A DNA stretch of 42,798 bases. Origin: Limivivens sp034101475. GTDB lineage: Bacteria; Bacillota; Clostridia; Lachnospirales; Lachnospiraceae. A program made the translations under genes and the position numbers. Below, piece by piece: positions 26,760-35,072 of the stretch; position 1 is the first letter of the stretch; every line of letters starts with the position of its first letter. The DNA is taken from assembly GCA_034101475.1 (NCBI GenBank), contig JAXEJQ010000122.1, forward strand, positions 1 to 42,798, given 5' to 3'. The notes below the pieces were generated by a model. It saw only the letters and a list, made by a program, of their open reading frames with translations, had not been told where the DNA came from and did not search any database.

Positions 26760-27740
26760 CTGATCCGCCCGGGGCTGGCCGGTCCTTCCGGAGATTTTGG
26801 CAAGAGCCAGGTTAATGCCCTCCGAAATGGTATAGCTGATCCTCTTCATCGTTTCATCAATGTCTTTCGGTGTCACAAACATGGTATTCAGATGAGGGGA
26901 TATCAATTCCCGGATCATCTGATGCTTTTCCACCTTATTTAAAGTACCCAGAGCCCCTCCGAAATTCCGCATCTGTTCCGAGGCATCCATGGTTTCCACC
27001 AGGTTTTCCATGGTATCATTGACAATGGTAGCCGCATCCACCACAGTGGGCACCCCGATGGCAATCACCGGAATTCCCAGTACCTGCTTATTAATTCCGT
27101 TCCGATGGTTGCCGACCCCGGAACCGGGATTGATGCCGGTATCTGTAATCTGGATAGTCCGGCTCAGCCGCCGGGTACTCCGGGCCGCCAGCGCATCGAT
27201 CACAAGAATCAGATCCGGTTTGGTCTCCTCCACCACTCCTTTGATGATCTCCAGCGTTTCCATTCCTGTCTGGGCCATCACCCCCGGTACAATCCCGCTG
27301 ACCTCCACCGCCTGCCCGCCCATGGAGGCAGGCCCGAATTCCCGCAGCATATGTCTGGTAATCTGAATGTTGTTCACCACACAAGGACCCAGGGCATCCG
27401 GTGTCACATCCCGGTTTCCAAGCCCCACCACCAGCACTGCCTTTTTCTGTTCTCCCATCAGCCTCTCCAGATGCCCGGCCAGCTCCTCTGAGATCTCCCG
27501 ATGATAGTCCTCATCCGGTGCGGACATATGTGGCGCCTCCATGGTAATATAGGTACCCACCGGTTTTCCCATGGTTTTCGCCCCATTTTCTGTCTCAATG
27601 ACAACCGTCGTTGTCCGGATTTCTGTCTCTTCATCCTCATGTTCCTCAATCCGCACTCCCCGGATCTTCACATCATCCTCCTCAAAGCTCTCCTTTGCCT
27701 CCAGGGCCAGATCCGTCCTGATATGAAATTTTCCCAGCAT
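26754..27740 (-). CDS. gpr: Germination protease GPR
   Basis: Aspartic-type endopeptidase that degrades small acid-soluble spore proteins during germination after autoprocessing of its propeptide. The 328 residues start MLGKFHIRTDLALEAKE, which matches the family pre-sequence and cleavage region, and contain VVGLGNRDVTPDALGP, PGVMAQTGMETLEI and LILVIDALAARSTRRL. I use ATG 27740, after AAAAAGGAGG; the open frame to 27845 adds 35 residues that do not resemble the family. Downstream of it lie spoIIP and lepA; its substrate gene (SASP) is at 32847-33035. Confidence 0.95.
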   Translation of the reverse strand: MLGKFHIRTDLALEAKESFEEDDVKIRGVRIEEHEDEETEIRTTTVVIETENGAKTMGKPVGTYITMEAPHMSAPDEDYHREISEELAGHLERLMGEQKKAVLVVGLGNRDVTPDALGPCVVNNIQITRHMLREFGPASMGGQAVEVSGIVPGVMAQTGMETLEIIKGVVEETKPDLILVIDALAARSTRRLSRTIQITDTGINPGSGVGNHRNGINKQVLGIPVIAIGVPTVVDAATIVNDTMENLVETMDASEQMRNFGGALGTLNKVEKHQMIRELISPHLNTMFVTPKDIDETMKRISYTISEGINLALAKISGRTGQPRADQE

Positions 27741-27838
27741 GGCAGCCTCCTTTTTCCCCTTCCACTCAGCAGTCAGAATCGCTGAAATGTGACTTTTCAT
27801 TTTTTCACTATTTTCCTCATTTTTTTGGAAAATATGTA

Positions 27839-27867
27839 TTGACAATCCCGTATGTATAGCCTAAAAT
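27839..27867 (+). promoter_or_regulatory. Sigma-A promoter of rpsT
   Basis: Plus strand: -35 TTGACA (27839-27844), 17-bp spacer, -10 TAAAAT (27862-27867), giving a leader of about 87 nt with no obvious terminator structure. Confidence 0.75.
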
Positions 27868-27961
27868 ATACGAGTATGTGTTCATTAGACCGTCCGTGTC
27901 CGGTGTTTAATGAAACAATCAAATGAAAATATAAAATGTATTTATTCTGGAGGTGTACGGA

Positions 27962-28222
27962 TTGGCTAACATTAAATCTGCAAAGAAAAGAATTCTTGTT
28001 AACAGAACAAAAATGGAGCGCAACAAAGCGATCAAATCTGGCGTAAAGACCGCTATGAAGAAAGTAGAAGCTGCTGTTGCCGCTAAGGATGCAGAAGCTG
28101 CAAAGGCTGCATTACTGAACGCAACTTCTGTAATCGACAAAGCTGCTACCAAGGGCGTTTACCACAAGAACAACGCTTCCCGCAAAGTAGCCCGCCTTGC
28201 CAAAGCTGTAAACAGCCTTTAA
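27962..28222 (+). CDS. rpsT: Ribosomal protein S20
   Basis: Small, very basic 16S rRNA-binding protein of the 30S subunit, 86 residues. The start is TTG 27962, because GGAGG lies 8 nt before it and the product then begins MANIKSAKKRI like all family members; an in-frame GTG at 27953 overlaps the ribosome site. The Escherichia coli gene also uses TTG and is autoregulated through it. Single gene with its own promoter and terminator, divergent from gpr. Confidence 0.98.
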   Translation: MANIKSAKKRILVNRTKMERNKAIKSGVKTAMKKVEAAVAAKDAEAAKAALLNATSVIDKAATKGVYHKNNASRKVARLAKAVNSL

Positions 28223-28256
28223 TTCTGTATTAACAGTCTGATTATATTTCGTAAAT

Positions 28257-28294
28257 AAAAGCATCTGGTTCCCGTCATGCCAGATGCTTTTTTT
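28257..28294. terminator. Bidirectional terminator between rpsT and hutH
   Basis: Hairpin with arms AAAAGCATCTGG and CCAGATGCTTTT plus TTTT on the plus strand; the minus strand also gives a T-rich tail, so it can end the convergent hutH transcript. Confidence 0.9.
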
Positions 28295-28328
28295 GTTTCC
28301 GAATCTTCTTTTTCCTTACGGCTTTCGT

Positions 28329-29858
28329 TTAAAAACGCAGCTCACCCACTGCCTCTTCGACCCTTTTTACCAGAGAACCGTCAATCAGGATATCCTCACA
28401 GCAGTTGATATCCGGATACAGAGGCCGGTCATCTCCCAGGTAGGCCACCTTCTCCCGGACTGCCTGATAAGCCTGTCCGGTTCCCTTTCCCAGTCCCTTG
28501 TCTCCCCGCAGGTCAATGGCCTGGCAGGCACACATCAGCTCCATAGCCAGCACACGACGCACATTTTTCATAATGTCCTGAGCCTTTCTGGCCGCAATGG
28601 TTCCCATACTCACATGATCTTCCTGATTTGCCGAGGACGGGATGCTGTCCACGCTGGCCGGATGGGCCAGAACTTTATTTTCCGAAACCAGGGCTGCCGC
28701 CGTATACTGAACGATCATGAAACCGGAATTGACGCCGCCCCGCTCTGTCAGGAAAGTGGGCAGACCGCTCAGGGCGGAATTTACCATTCGCTCAATCCGG
28801 CGCTCGGAAATATCCGCAATCTCCGACAGTGCAATGCCCAGAAAATCAAAGCTGAGGGCCATGGGCTGACCATGGAAGTTGCCGCCGGAAATACCTTCCT
28901 CCGTCTCCTTGAAAATAATGGGATTATCCGTCACGGAATTCAATTCAATTTCCACTTTTTCCTTTACGTAGTTAACAGCATCCTTGCTGGCTCCATGGAC
29001 CACCGGCGCACACCGCAGGGAATACGCATCCTGGACGCGGAGTTCTCCCTGGCGGGTTACATTTTTGCTCCCTTCAATCAGCTTCCGGATAATCGCCGCC
29101 GAATCAATCTGCCCTTTATGCGGACGCACCTCATGAATTCTGGGATCCAGCGCGTCCACCACGCCATTCTGAGCCTCAAAACTCATGGCCACCGCAATAT
29201 CCGCTGTTTTCAGCAGATCAATGGCATCATAAACCGTCAGGGCGCCCACCGCTGTCATGGCAGGTGTTCCGTTAATCAGCGCCAGCCCTTCCTTGGCAGA
29301 CAGCTCAATCACCGGAATCCCGGCTCTGTCCATCGCCTCGGCTCCTTCCAGAACCTCCCCCTGATATTCCGCCTGTCCCAGACCCAGCATGGGAAGAACC
29401 ATATGAGCCAGAGGAACCAGGTCCCCGCTGGCTCCCAGAGAGCCCTTCTGGGGAATCACAGGGGTCACTTCCCGGTTCAGCATCTCCACCAGAGTCTGGG
29501 CCGTTTCCAGACGCGCGCCAGAGTATCCCTTCGCCAGATTATTGACCCGCAGAAGCATAATGCCTCTGGAAACCTCTTTGGAAAAAGGCTCTCCGGCCCC
29601 CACAGCATGAGAAATAATCAAATTCTTCTGAAGCGTCCGGCATTCATCCGCTGTAATAATGGTATCGCTGAACTTTCCGAAGCCCGTGGTAACACCGTAA
29701 ACCACCTTATCCTTCTCTACCAGCTCTTCCACCACTTTCCGTGATTCTAAAATCCGCTTCTTCGCATCCTCACCGAGGCATATCTTTTCTCCAAAACGGC
29801 AGACCCGCACCAGCTCCTCCAGTGTCAGATCATTTCCGGTAATCTCAATTCCCTTCAT
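28329..29858 (-). CDS. hutH: Histidine ammonia-lyase
   Basis: Deaminates L-histidine to urocanate and ammonia using a self-made MIO cofactor. The 509 residues contain VYGVTTGFG with the catalytic Tyr near 55, GSLGASGDLVPLAHM with the MIO triad Ala-Ser-Gly (143-145), and the conserved NGTPAMTAVGAL and SANQEDHVSMG stretches. I start at ATG 29858 (7 nt after GGAGG) rather than 29864. Other hut genes are absent here. It lies about 128 nt downstream of the BTAD regulator on the same strand. A related aromatic-amino-acid lyase activity is possible but the fit to HutH is strong. Confidence 0.93.
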   Translation of the reverse strand: MKGIEITGNDLTLEELVRVCRFGEKICLGEDAKKRILESRKVVEELVEKDKVVYGVTTGFGKFSDTIITADECRTLQKNLIISHAVGAGEPFSKEVSRGIMLLRVNNLAKGYSGARLETAQTLVEMLNREVTPVIPQKGSLGASGDLVPLAHMVLPMLGLGQAEYQGEVLEGAEAMDRAGIPVIELSAKEGLALINGTPAMTAVGALTVYDAIDLLKTADIAVAMSFEAQNGVVDALDPRIHEVRPHKGQIDSAAIIRKLIEGSKNVTRQGELRVQDAYSLRCAPVVHGASKDAVNYVKEKVEIELNSVTDNPIIFKETEEGISGGNFHGQPMALSFDFLGIALSEIADISERRIERMVNSALSGLPTFLTERGGVNSGFMIVQYTAAALVSENKVLAHPASVDSIPSSANQEDHVSMGTIAARKAQDIMKNVRRVLAMELMCACQAIDLRGDKGLGKGTGQAYQAVREKVAYLGDDRPLYPDINCCEDILIDGSLVKRVEEAVGELRF

Positions 29859-29915
29859 ATTCATTCCTCCTGTTTTCTGAAATCGCAGCTATCCTGTATC
29901 TTTACAGTACCGTGC

Positions 29916-29953
29916 CAAAATCCGCTGCACTCGCCTGCTGCAATGGGATTTTG
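29916..29953. other. Inverted repeat between the BTAD regulator and hutH
   Basis: CCAAAATCC (29915-29923) and GGATTTTGC (29946-29954) with an inner TGCA pair. It could be a weak terminator of the regulator transcript or an operator for hutH; there is no proper T-run. Confidence 0.35.
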
Positions 29954-29986
29954 CCATCTTTCTGATTCCATTATAAAGAGGAACTG

Positions 29987-31735
29987 TCAAAAATTCGTCA
30001 AGAGAAAGGCCTGCTTTTTCCCTTCTGTCAGTTTCTGACTGAAATAGGCCCGCAGGATCCTCCGGGTAAAGACATAACAGACCCTTCCGTCCCGGATCTC
30101 CTCCTGAACCAGGCCATGGACAGACAGTTTTTCCAGGATCTCCGCAAGCTCCAGCAGTTCCAGCACGGAAGTCCTGCCAAGCTCTTCAAATCCGCAGGGT
30201 TCCGGCAGATACGCCAGCGCCTCCAGCACCCGAAGCTCCCCCGGAGACAGCCCTGCAAGGCTGTTTTTCAGCGCCTGTTCCATTTTAAGGGACATTTTCA
30301 GCGGCATTCCTTCTTTTTGAACCTGACGGATCGCCTCCGTCATAAAGAACGGATTTCCCTCAGTCAGTTCATAAAGAAGCTCCGGCGTCTCTTCTGCTCC
30401 CGGTGTATCTTTCAAAAGCCCCCGGAGCATTTCCAGCGCTTCCTTTTCCCCCAGGCAGTCCAGCCAGAGCATTTCCAGATAATCCTGACGAACCGCGGAA
30501 TCCATCCATTCCAGGAGTTCGCTCTCAAATTCCCGTCGAAAGGTCATACAGATGAAAAGCCCTCCCGGCGCCGCTGTCCGCAAAATCCGGTTCAGAAGCC
30601 GGAAGCTTTCCGGATCCATGAACGAAACATCATCCAAAAAAAGCGCTGCCGTCTGTTCCCGCGTTATTTTCCGGAAGAAATGGAGGATCCCCTCTTCGGT
30701 AAACGGTTCCTGCCCGGTTTTACAGCCTTTTTCCTCCAGCTTCCGCAGAATTTCCTTCCAGGGCCCGAATTTCTCCCCGGTATCCTCCGGATAACATCCG
30801 TGAAAAACCGACAGCATCCGGTATCCCTCCGCAATTTCACCGGCTTTCTGAAGCATCAGACTTTTTCCCACACCCGGATCTCCGCCGATGGCAAGTACCT
30901 TCGCCTCACTCCTGCCCGCCAGAAATTCACTGACCTGATAGAGCTCCTCCGTCCGTCCGAAAAAGCCTTCCGCCTGCATGGGCGTTTTCAGAGTTACATG
31001 CTCCTTCATACGGCAGATCCGCTGATAAAGCCTGGAAATTTCCCGACAGGGCTTCACGTCCAGATCCTCTCTCAGAACCCTCTCCAGCCCATGATATACC
31101 TGGGCTGCCTGATGATACTGTCCGTGGACTGCCAGAATATCCATAATCTCATAATGAAGCTTTTCGCTGTAGGGTTCTTTTTTCATCAGAATCCCCGCAT
31201 GCCGCCTGATCCCCTCCAGGTCTCTGGCCGCATCCGCCTGGTACATCTCCTGACGGGCCACCTTCAGCACCTGGCGCTCACAGACCTCCTGCATCCTGCT
31301 CACCCACTGGTCAAATTCATAGCTCCCCCTGATATGAAAATGCTCCAGAAATTCCGTCTCTTCGCTCTCCAGCACCCCATTTTCCAGGGCTTCCAGGTCC
31401 GTTGGCAGAAGTCTTTCCGGGTTCAGAGACACAGATGTATGCCCCTGCATCTGAAAGAGATCCTCACCCAGCAGCTTCTTGAGCTGGTAAAGTGCTTCCC
31501 GCAGGCTCTTCCTGGATGCCGTTTCCGACTCATCCCCCCAGAAGATTTCTGCCAGCTCTTCTCTGGCCGCGCTTTTACGGACACACAGATAATAAAACAG
31601 CCCTTCGGCTTTCCGGTAAGGAAAACTGATCCGCAGACCTTCCTGTTCTGCGTAGGGATTTCCCAGAAGATGTACTTTTATTTTAGGCGAAGCATCCCCG
31701 CCCATGATATCTTCCTTCCTGATATCCTCACTCAT
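29987..31735 (-). CDS. BTAD-domain transcriptional regulator with AAA-type ATPase
   Basis: SARP/BTAD-class regulator, 582 residues. An N-terminal OmpR-like winged helix (about 20-115) with KSLREALYQLKKLLG, a helical BTAD domain (about 120-245), then a STAND-like NTPase: Walker A GGDPGVGKS (284-292) and Walker B ALFLDD (364-369), and an end part predicted to be a winged helix. It stops there, without the long TPR tail common in this class. The ATG at 31735 is 7 nt past the holA stop; a second in-frame ATG at 31705 with GGAAGGAAG is also possible. Target unknown; hutH is nearest. Confidence 0.82.
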   Translation of the reverse strand: MSEDIRKEDIMGGDASPKIKVHLLGNPYAEQEGLRISFPYRKAEGLFYYLCVRKSAAREELAEIFWGDESETASRKSLREALYQLKKLLGEDLFQMQGHTSVSLNPERLLPTDLEALENGVLESEETEFLEHFHIRGSYEFDQWVSRMQEVCERQVLKVARQEMYQADAARDLEGIRRHAGILMKKEPYSEKLHYEIMDILAVHGQYHQAAQVYHGLERVLREDLDVKPCREISRLYQRICRMKEHVTLKTPMQAEGFFGRTEELYQVSEFLAGRSEAKVLAIGGDPGVGKSLMLQKAGEIAEGYRMLSVFHGCYPEDTGEKFGPWKEILRKLEEKGCKTGQEPFTEEGILHFFRKITREQTAALFLDDVSFMDPESFRLLNRILRTAAPGGLFICMTFRREFESELLEWMDSAVRQDYLEMLWLDCLGEKEALEMLRGLLKDTPGAEETPELLYELTEGNPFFMTEAIRQVQKEGMPLKMSLKMEQALKNSLAGLSPGELRVLEALAYLPEPCGFEELGRTSVLELLELAEILEKLSVHGLVQEEIRDGRVCYVFTRRILRAYFSQKLTEGKKQAFLLTNF

Positions 31736-31742
31736 GGCATCC

Positions 31743-32732
31743 TCATCCTTTTACCTTGCCGCTTAACCGGATCAGCAGAAGCTCCACACTCATCTGATCG
31801 TTCATCCTGCCTGTTTTCACGGCTTCCTCAAGCTCCACGCATTCCCTGACCCCGTCCTCCAGATCCTCCAGTGAGAAATATCCGGACTGGCGAAGGGCAT
31901 TTTTCACAATAAAGGGGGCAGTTCCCAGCTTTCCTGCGATTCCGCCCGCATCGTATCCATGGCTTTTCATTTCCTTCACCTGCAGAAGCTGATTAAACTG
32001 CCTGGCAATCAGAAACAGAATCCGCATGGGCGGTTCCTTTAATGCCAGCAGATCGTAATAAAGCTCCAGCGCACGCTTCTGTTTTTTCTCTGCCACGGCG
32101 TTGATCATGTCAAAAATTTTGTTTGCAGTCTGTGTAGTGCAGATCGCTTCCACATCCGAAACCGTAATTTCCTCTCTCCCATAGGTATAGCAAAAAAGCT
32201 TCTCCAGCTCCTTCTGGATCGTTCCCATGTCATTCCCTGTTTTTTCCAGGAAAAGCTGCATGGCATTTTCCGTAATTTTCTTCTGCTCTTTTTTTACATT
32301 TCCCAGAATCCACCGGGTCAGGGAACGCTCATCCTGTCGGGCAAATTCCACGATCCGTCCTTTGCTTTTCACAGCTTTATAAAGACGGCCCCGCTTGTCC
32401 ACTTCGTCCTCCACAAATACCAGAACGGTCTCCTGGGGAAGCCTGGGAATATAATCAGCCAGCTCCGGCGATGCGCTCTTGAAAAAGCCGCTGTTTTCCA
32501 CCAGAATCAGCCGATGCTCCGCAAAAAAAGGCATGGTGTCCGCCTGATCCATAATGGCTCTGGGATCCGCATTTTTTCCCTCGTAAATGGTCAGGTTCAT
32601 GGGGTCTCCCTCCGGTAGAAGGGCTTCCTTCATTTTCTGTTTATATAGCTGCTTCAAATAGGCCTCTTCACCAAAAAACAGATACGCGTTTTTGAAGCTG
32701 TGATTCTTGATGTCCTCAATCAGGTTTTTCAT
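31743..32732 (-). CDS. holA: DNA polymerase III delta subunit
   Basis: Clamp-loader subunit that opens the beta sliding clamp. The 329 residues have the N-terminal domain with the clamp-interacting region (NAYLFFGEEAYLK, LILVENSGFF), an AAA-like middle (ALEKLFCYTYG) and a helical collar (IARQFNQLLQVKEMKSHG). ATG 32732 follows GGGGGAGAACC. Its promoter begins in the tail of the SASP gene. Confidence 0.95.
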   Translation of the reverse strand: MKNLIEDIKNHSFKNAYLFFGEEAYLKQLYKQKMKEALLPEGDPMNLTIYEGKNADPRAIMDQADTMPFFAEHRLILVENSGFFKSASPELADYIPRLPQETVLVFVEDEVDKRGRLYKAVKSKGRIVEFARQDERSLTRWILGNVKKEQKKITENAMQLFLEKTGNDMGTIQKELEKLFCYTYGREEITVSDVEAICTTQTANKIFDMINAVAEKKQKRALELYYDLLALKEPPMRILFLIARQFNQLLQVKEMKSHGYDAGGIAGKLGTAPFIVKNALRQSGYFSLEDLEDGVRECVELEEAVKTGRMNDQMSVELLLIRLSGKVKG

Positions 32733-32832
32733 GGTTCTCCCCCACGGTATGTAGTCCGGGGCATCGTCTGCCCCTTGTGTTCCGTTTCTGCACGGTACAG
32801 CCGCTGTCTGTCCGTGGCTGTAAATCGTAATT

Positions 32833-32861
32833 ATTATATCAACCTGCTACATTTTTTGCAA
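32833..32861 (-). promoter_or_regulatory. Promoter of holA, overlapping the SASP gene end
   Basis: Minus strand: -35 TTGCAA (32856-32861), 17-bp spacer, -10 TATAAT (32833-32838). The -35 lies in the last codons of the SASP gene. A GGGGCA-TGCCCC hairpin sits in the leader (32757-32776). Confidence 0.65.
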
Positions 32862-33035
32862 TTCCCGTTTCCGTCTGGTCATCAGACCCCCGATTCTCCC
32901 GGTCTCTTTTGCGGAAAGAGATTTCCAGCCGTCCTCCAGAACCCGATCCAGCAGGCCCAGTTCTTCCGCAATTTCATATTTCAGCTCTTCCTCCGGAGTC
33001 AGATTTGTCAGATCCGGTTTTTTCTTTTTTGACAT
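32847..33035 (-). CDS. Small acid-soluble spore protein, alpha/beta type
   Basis: DNA-binding protein that coats and protects the spore chromosome and is later degraded by GPR. The 62 residues include LKYEIAEELGLL (which carries the expected GPR cleavage neighbourhood) and the family signature SAKETGRIGGLMTRR. Start ATG 33035: it is 13 nt from AAGGAG, longer than usual, while the in-frame GTG 33047 overlaps that site. The ribosome site lies in an inverted repeat, and a sigma-G-like promoter precedes it. Confidence 0.93.
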   Translation of the reverse strand: MSKKKKPDLTNLTPEEELKYEIAEELGLLDRVLEDGWKSLSAKETGRIGGLMTRRKRELQKM

Positions 33036-33041
33036 AATAAT

Positions 33042-33076
33042 GGCCACACTCCTTTCTTTTCATCAGGAGTATGGCC
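33042..33076 (-). promoter_or_regulatory. Inverted repeat masking the SASP ribosome-binding site
   Basis: Minus strand GGCCATACTCC, 13-nt loop, GGAGTGTGGCC: eleven pairs with one G-U. The right arm contains the SASP Shine-Dalgarno. It has no T-run, so it is not an ordinary terminator. Confidence 0.65.
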
Positions 33077-33096
33077 ATCTCTTCCCTTGTTTATGC
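33067..33096 (-). promoter_or_regulatory. Sigma-G-like promoter of the SASP gene
   Basis: Minus strand: -35 GCATA (33092-33096), 18-bp spacer, -10 CATACTC (33067-33073). This fits the forespore consensus GHATR / CATWHTA at all but the last base. It starts about 25 nt before the ATG and overlaps the left arm of the inverted repeat. Confidence 0.5.
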
Positions 33097-33105
33097 AGGA
33101 ATTCC

Positions 33106-33294
33106 TCAGTAAGGCCTGGAGGGCATGATAATCGCCGCAAGGATATAAAAGATGATTCCCGTGCTGGTGAAACCGAACAACACCACAAAAAGCCGGATGA
33201 TCGTAGGATCAATGTTAAAAAATTCTCCGATTCCTCCGCATACGCCGCAGATCATACGATTGGTATCCGATTTGTAAAGTTTCTTTTTTTCCAT
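33106..33294 (-). CDS. PspC-domain membrane protein
   Basis: Small envelope protein, 62 residues, almost entirely the PspC domain: MICGVCGGIGEFFNIDPTI and one long hydrophobic helix ending in IMPSRPY. ATG 33294 follows GGAGGAATGAAAC, within the end of the DUF4097 gene. Family role: envelope stress sensing; here it is the last gene of the padR-HAAS-DUF4097-PspC set. Confidence 0.93.
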   Translation of the reverse strand: MEKKKLYKSDTNRMICGVCGGIGEFFNIDPTIIRLFVVLFGFTSTGIIFYILAAIIMPSRPY

Positions 33295-33297
33295 GTT

Positions 33298-34062
33298 TCA
33301 TTCCTCCTCAAAGTATATGCGGACACTGCCGATGCCGCAGTCCACATCCATCTCTTTTTTTGCCTGATGGTTGATTTCTCTGGTATTGCCCAGACCGGAA
33401 TAGATGGAATCACCCACCGTAATTTCTCCGATGCCGCAGTCCAGGCTGTAATTAAAGTCCGCCGCAGAACCCGCCAACTTCATCTCTACCTCGCCTACGC
33501 CGCCGCTGATCCGGCATGTTCCGGTCACATCGCCTGCAAAATACACGGATCCCACGCCGCTCTCCACCTCCAGCCTGCGACAGGTAAGGTCTGTCAGATC
33601 AACCGTTCCGACTCCGGCGCTTAACGCGATGGTATCAAAAACCGTTCCCCTGGGCACCTCAATCCGGATCCAGGAGCCGCCGTCTCCGTCATCTCCGATA
33701 TTCCAGAAGGAAATGGACTTCGTCTCAATCACCAGTGTGTCTCCCTGAAGACTGCATTCCAGCTTTTTTACTTTGCTGGCCGCTGTCACCGTCACTTCGT
33801 CCACATCCGCTTCTGCCATGGTAAATTCTGCCTGGCCCACTTCGATATCCAGATTTTTCACATTCCGGAAGGAACCGCTGTAGGGCACCAGATCCTTTTC
33901 ATCACCGACGCTCACAAACCGCCGGGAAACAGTATCAAAATAGACACAGTCATCCAGATCCGTAAGATCGCCTCCCAGGCTGATGCCCACAGCAGAAAAC
34001 GCGATGCCCGCCAGAATGAAAAACGCCGCCACCGCCAAACAGATTTTCGTAAATCGTCTCAT
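33298..34062 (-). CDS. DUF4097-family envelope protein
   Basis: The 254 residues have one N-terminal membrane helix (about 6-28) and a repetitive beta-helix-like domain with recurring Gly-Ile/Val-Gly turns (SAGVGTVDL, ESGVGSVYF, SGGVGEVEM, DCGIGEITV, DCGIGSVRI). The DUF4097 fold is found in LiaF/LiaG-like envelope-stress proteins. The active side would face outside. Starts 4 nt after the HAAS stop. Confidence 0.88.
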   Translation of the reverse strand: MRRFTKICLAVAAFFILAGIAFSAVGISLGGDLTDLDDCVYFDTVSRRFVSVGDEKDLVPYSGSFRNVKNLDIEVGQAEFTMAEADVDEVTVTAASKVKKLECSLQGDTLVIETKSISFWNIGDDGDGGSWIRIEVPRGTVFDTIALSAGVGTVDLTDLTCRRLEVESGVGSVYFAGDVTGTCRISGGVGEVEMKLAGSAADFNYSLDCGIGEITVGDSIYSGLGNTREINHQAKKEMDVDCGIGSVRIYFEEE

Positions 34063-34065
34063 AAA

Positions 34066-34752
34066 CTACCGCCTCCCCCTTTGAAATGGCCGCTGGCACA
34101 GTCTGACAAAGCCCCGGCAGAGATCCGGCACGGCTTTCCCGAAAAAACACACGGTAAGTACCAGAAGAACCAGACCCACCCCTATGGAGCCAAGGCCAAG
34201 GCCCGTGTACAGAAATCCTGTGGCCGGAATCAGAAAAATCTTCGCAATCCCAAGTCCCAGCAGAACCGCTCCTCCGATCAGAGCGGCAAAAGCACCTGCG
34301 CCGATGGCAATGATGACGGCCGCCAGCACAACCAGAAAGACCAGCAAGACCGAAAAAACCACGGCGAGAACCGGAAGCCCCACCGGGATCGCAAAAATAC
34401 AGAGCAGAATTATCAGCACCAGATTGCGGCCGGTGTGATTCCTTTTCGGCCGGGCAGTCCGCGGCGCCGGCTGCCGGTAAGCCTGCGGCACTCTGCCATC
34501 CTCCCGGTACCGTTCATCCCGGTATCCCTGTTCCGTATATTCGCCCGCCTCCGGATTCCCGCCGAAGATTCCTTCCTTTATCATGGCAGCTACCTTCTCC
34601 GGGCTGCCAAGGGTCTGAATAACCTCTGCCTCATTCTCTTCCCCCGCGTCCTCAAAATAATCCCGGTAATAAGAAAGAGCCTCCTCCCGCTCTCCCTCCG
34701 GGATATCCGAAAGCAGCCAGGCTAACCGATCCAGATATTCTGTTTTCTTCAT
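34066..34752 (-). CDS. HAAS/DUF1700-domain membrane protein
   Basis: The 228 residues begin with the HAAS helical domain (MKKTEYLDRLAWLLSDI, YYRDYFEDAG, LGSPEKVAAMIKEG), then a Pro/Arg linker and four to five membrane helices. HAAS domains bind PadR-type regulators. I use ATG 34752 (GGGGAGGACG upstream); it overlaps the padR stop by four bases (ATGA), so the pair is translationally coupled. Confidence 0.9.
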   Translation of the reverse strand: MKKTEYLDRLAWLLSDIPEGEREEALSYYRDYFEDAGEENEAEVIQTLGSPEKVAAMIKEGIFGGNPEAGEYTEQGYRDERYREDGRVPQAYRQPAPRTARPKRNHTGRNLVLIILLCIFAIPVGLPVLAVVFSVLLVFLVVLAAVIIAIGAGAFAALIGGAVLLGLGIAKIFLIPATGFLYTGLGLGSIGVGLVLLVLTVCFFGKAVPDLCRGFVRLCQRPFQRGRR

Positions 34753-35072
34753 CCCTGCGTCCTCCCCGTAAATATCTTCGTAATTCTGGAAGAATATTCT
34801 TTCCATTCTGTCATATAAAGATTCAGCTGGACTCTCCCGCGATCGGTAATTTTGTAATACCTGCGGTTTCTTCCGCCGAATTCCCGGTCATAGACCTCCA
34901 GGCAGTCGTCCTTCTGAAGCCTGCGAAGCACCGGATAAAGCGTAGACTCGGATACCTCCAGGGCCCCCCGGACTTCCTGGGTAATCTTGTAACCGTAGGT
35001 GCCCTCTTCTTCCCTGGAAACCACTGCGAGAACGATGGCATCCAGGAGGGCTGCGCCTGTGTTAAATACCAT
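34749..35072 (-). CDS. PadR-family transcriptional regulator
   Basis: Small winged-helix repressor, 107 residues: LLDAIVLAVVSREEEGTYGYKITQEV, SESTLYPVLRRLQKDDCLEV and YYKITDRGRVQLN are the PadR core. First gene of the envelope module, probably autoregulatory. No clear sigma-A pair is seen before it; GATATT near 35088 is the best -10 candidate. Confidence 0.93.
   Translation of the reverse strand: MVFNTGAALLDAIVLAVVSREEEGTYGYKITQEVRGALEVSESTLYPVLRRLQKDDCLEVYDREFGGRNRRYYKITDRGRVQLNLYMTEWKEYSSRITKIFTGRTQG

Noticed and set aside
27919..28152. 77-codon minus ORF over rpsT
   Set aside because: Reverse frame of the ribosomal protein gene; rpsT has promoter, ribosome site and terminator.
29967..29992. 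TTGACA and TATAAT after the BTAD gene as a promoter for hutH
   Set aside because: The spacer is only 9 bp, far too short for sigma-A.
30116..31849. 577-codon plus-strand ORF
   Set aside because: Shadow of the BTAD regulator; no domain and no ribosome site.
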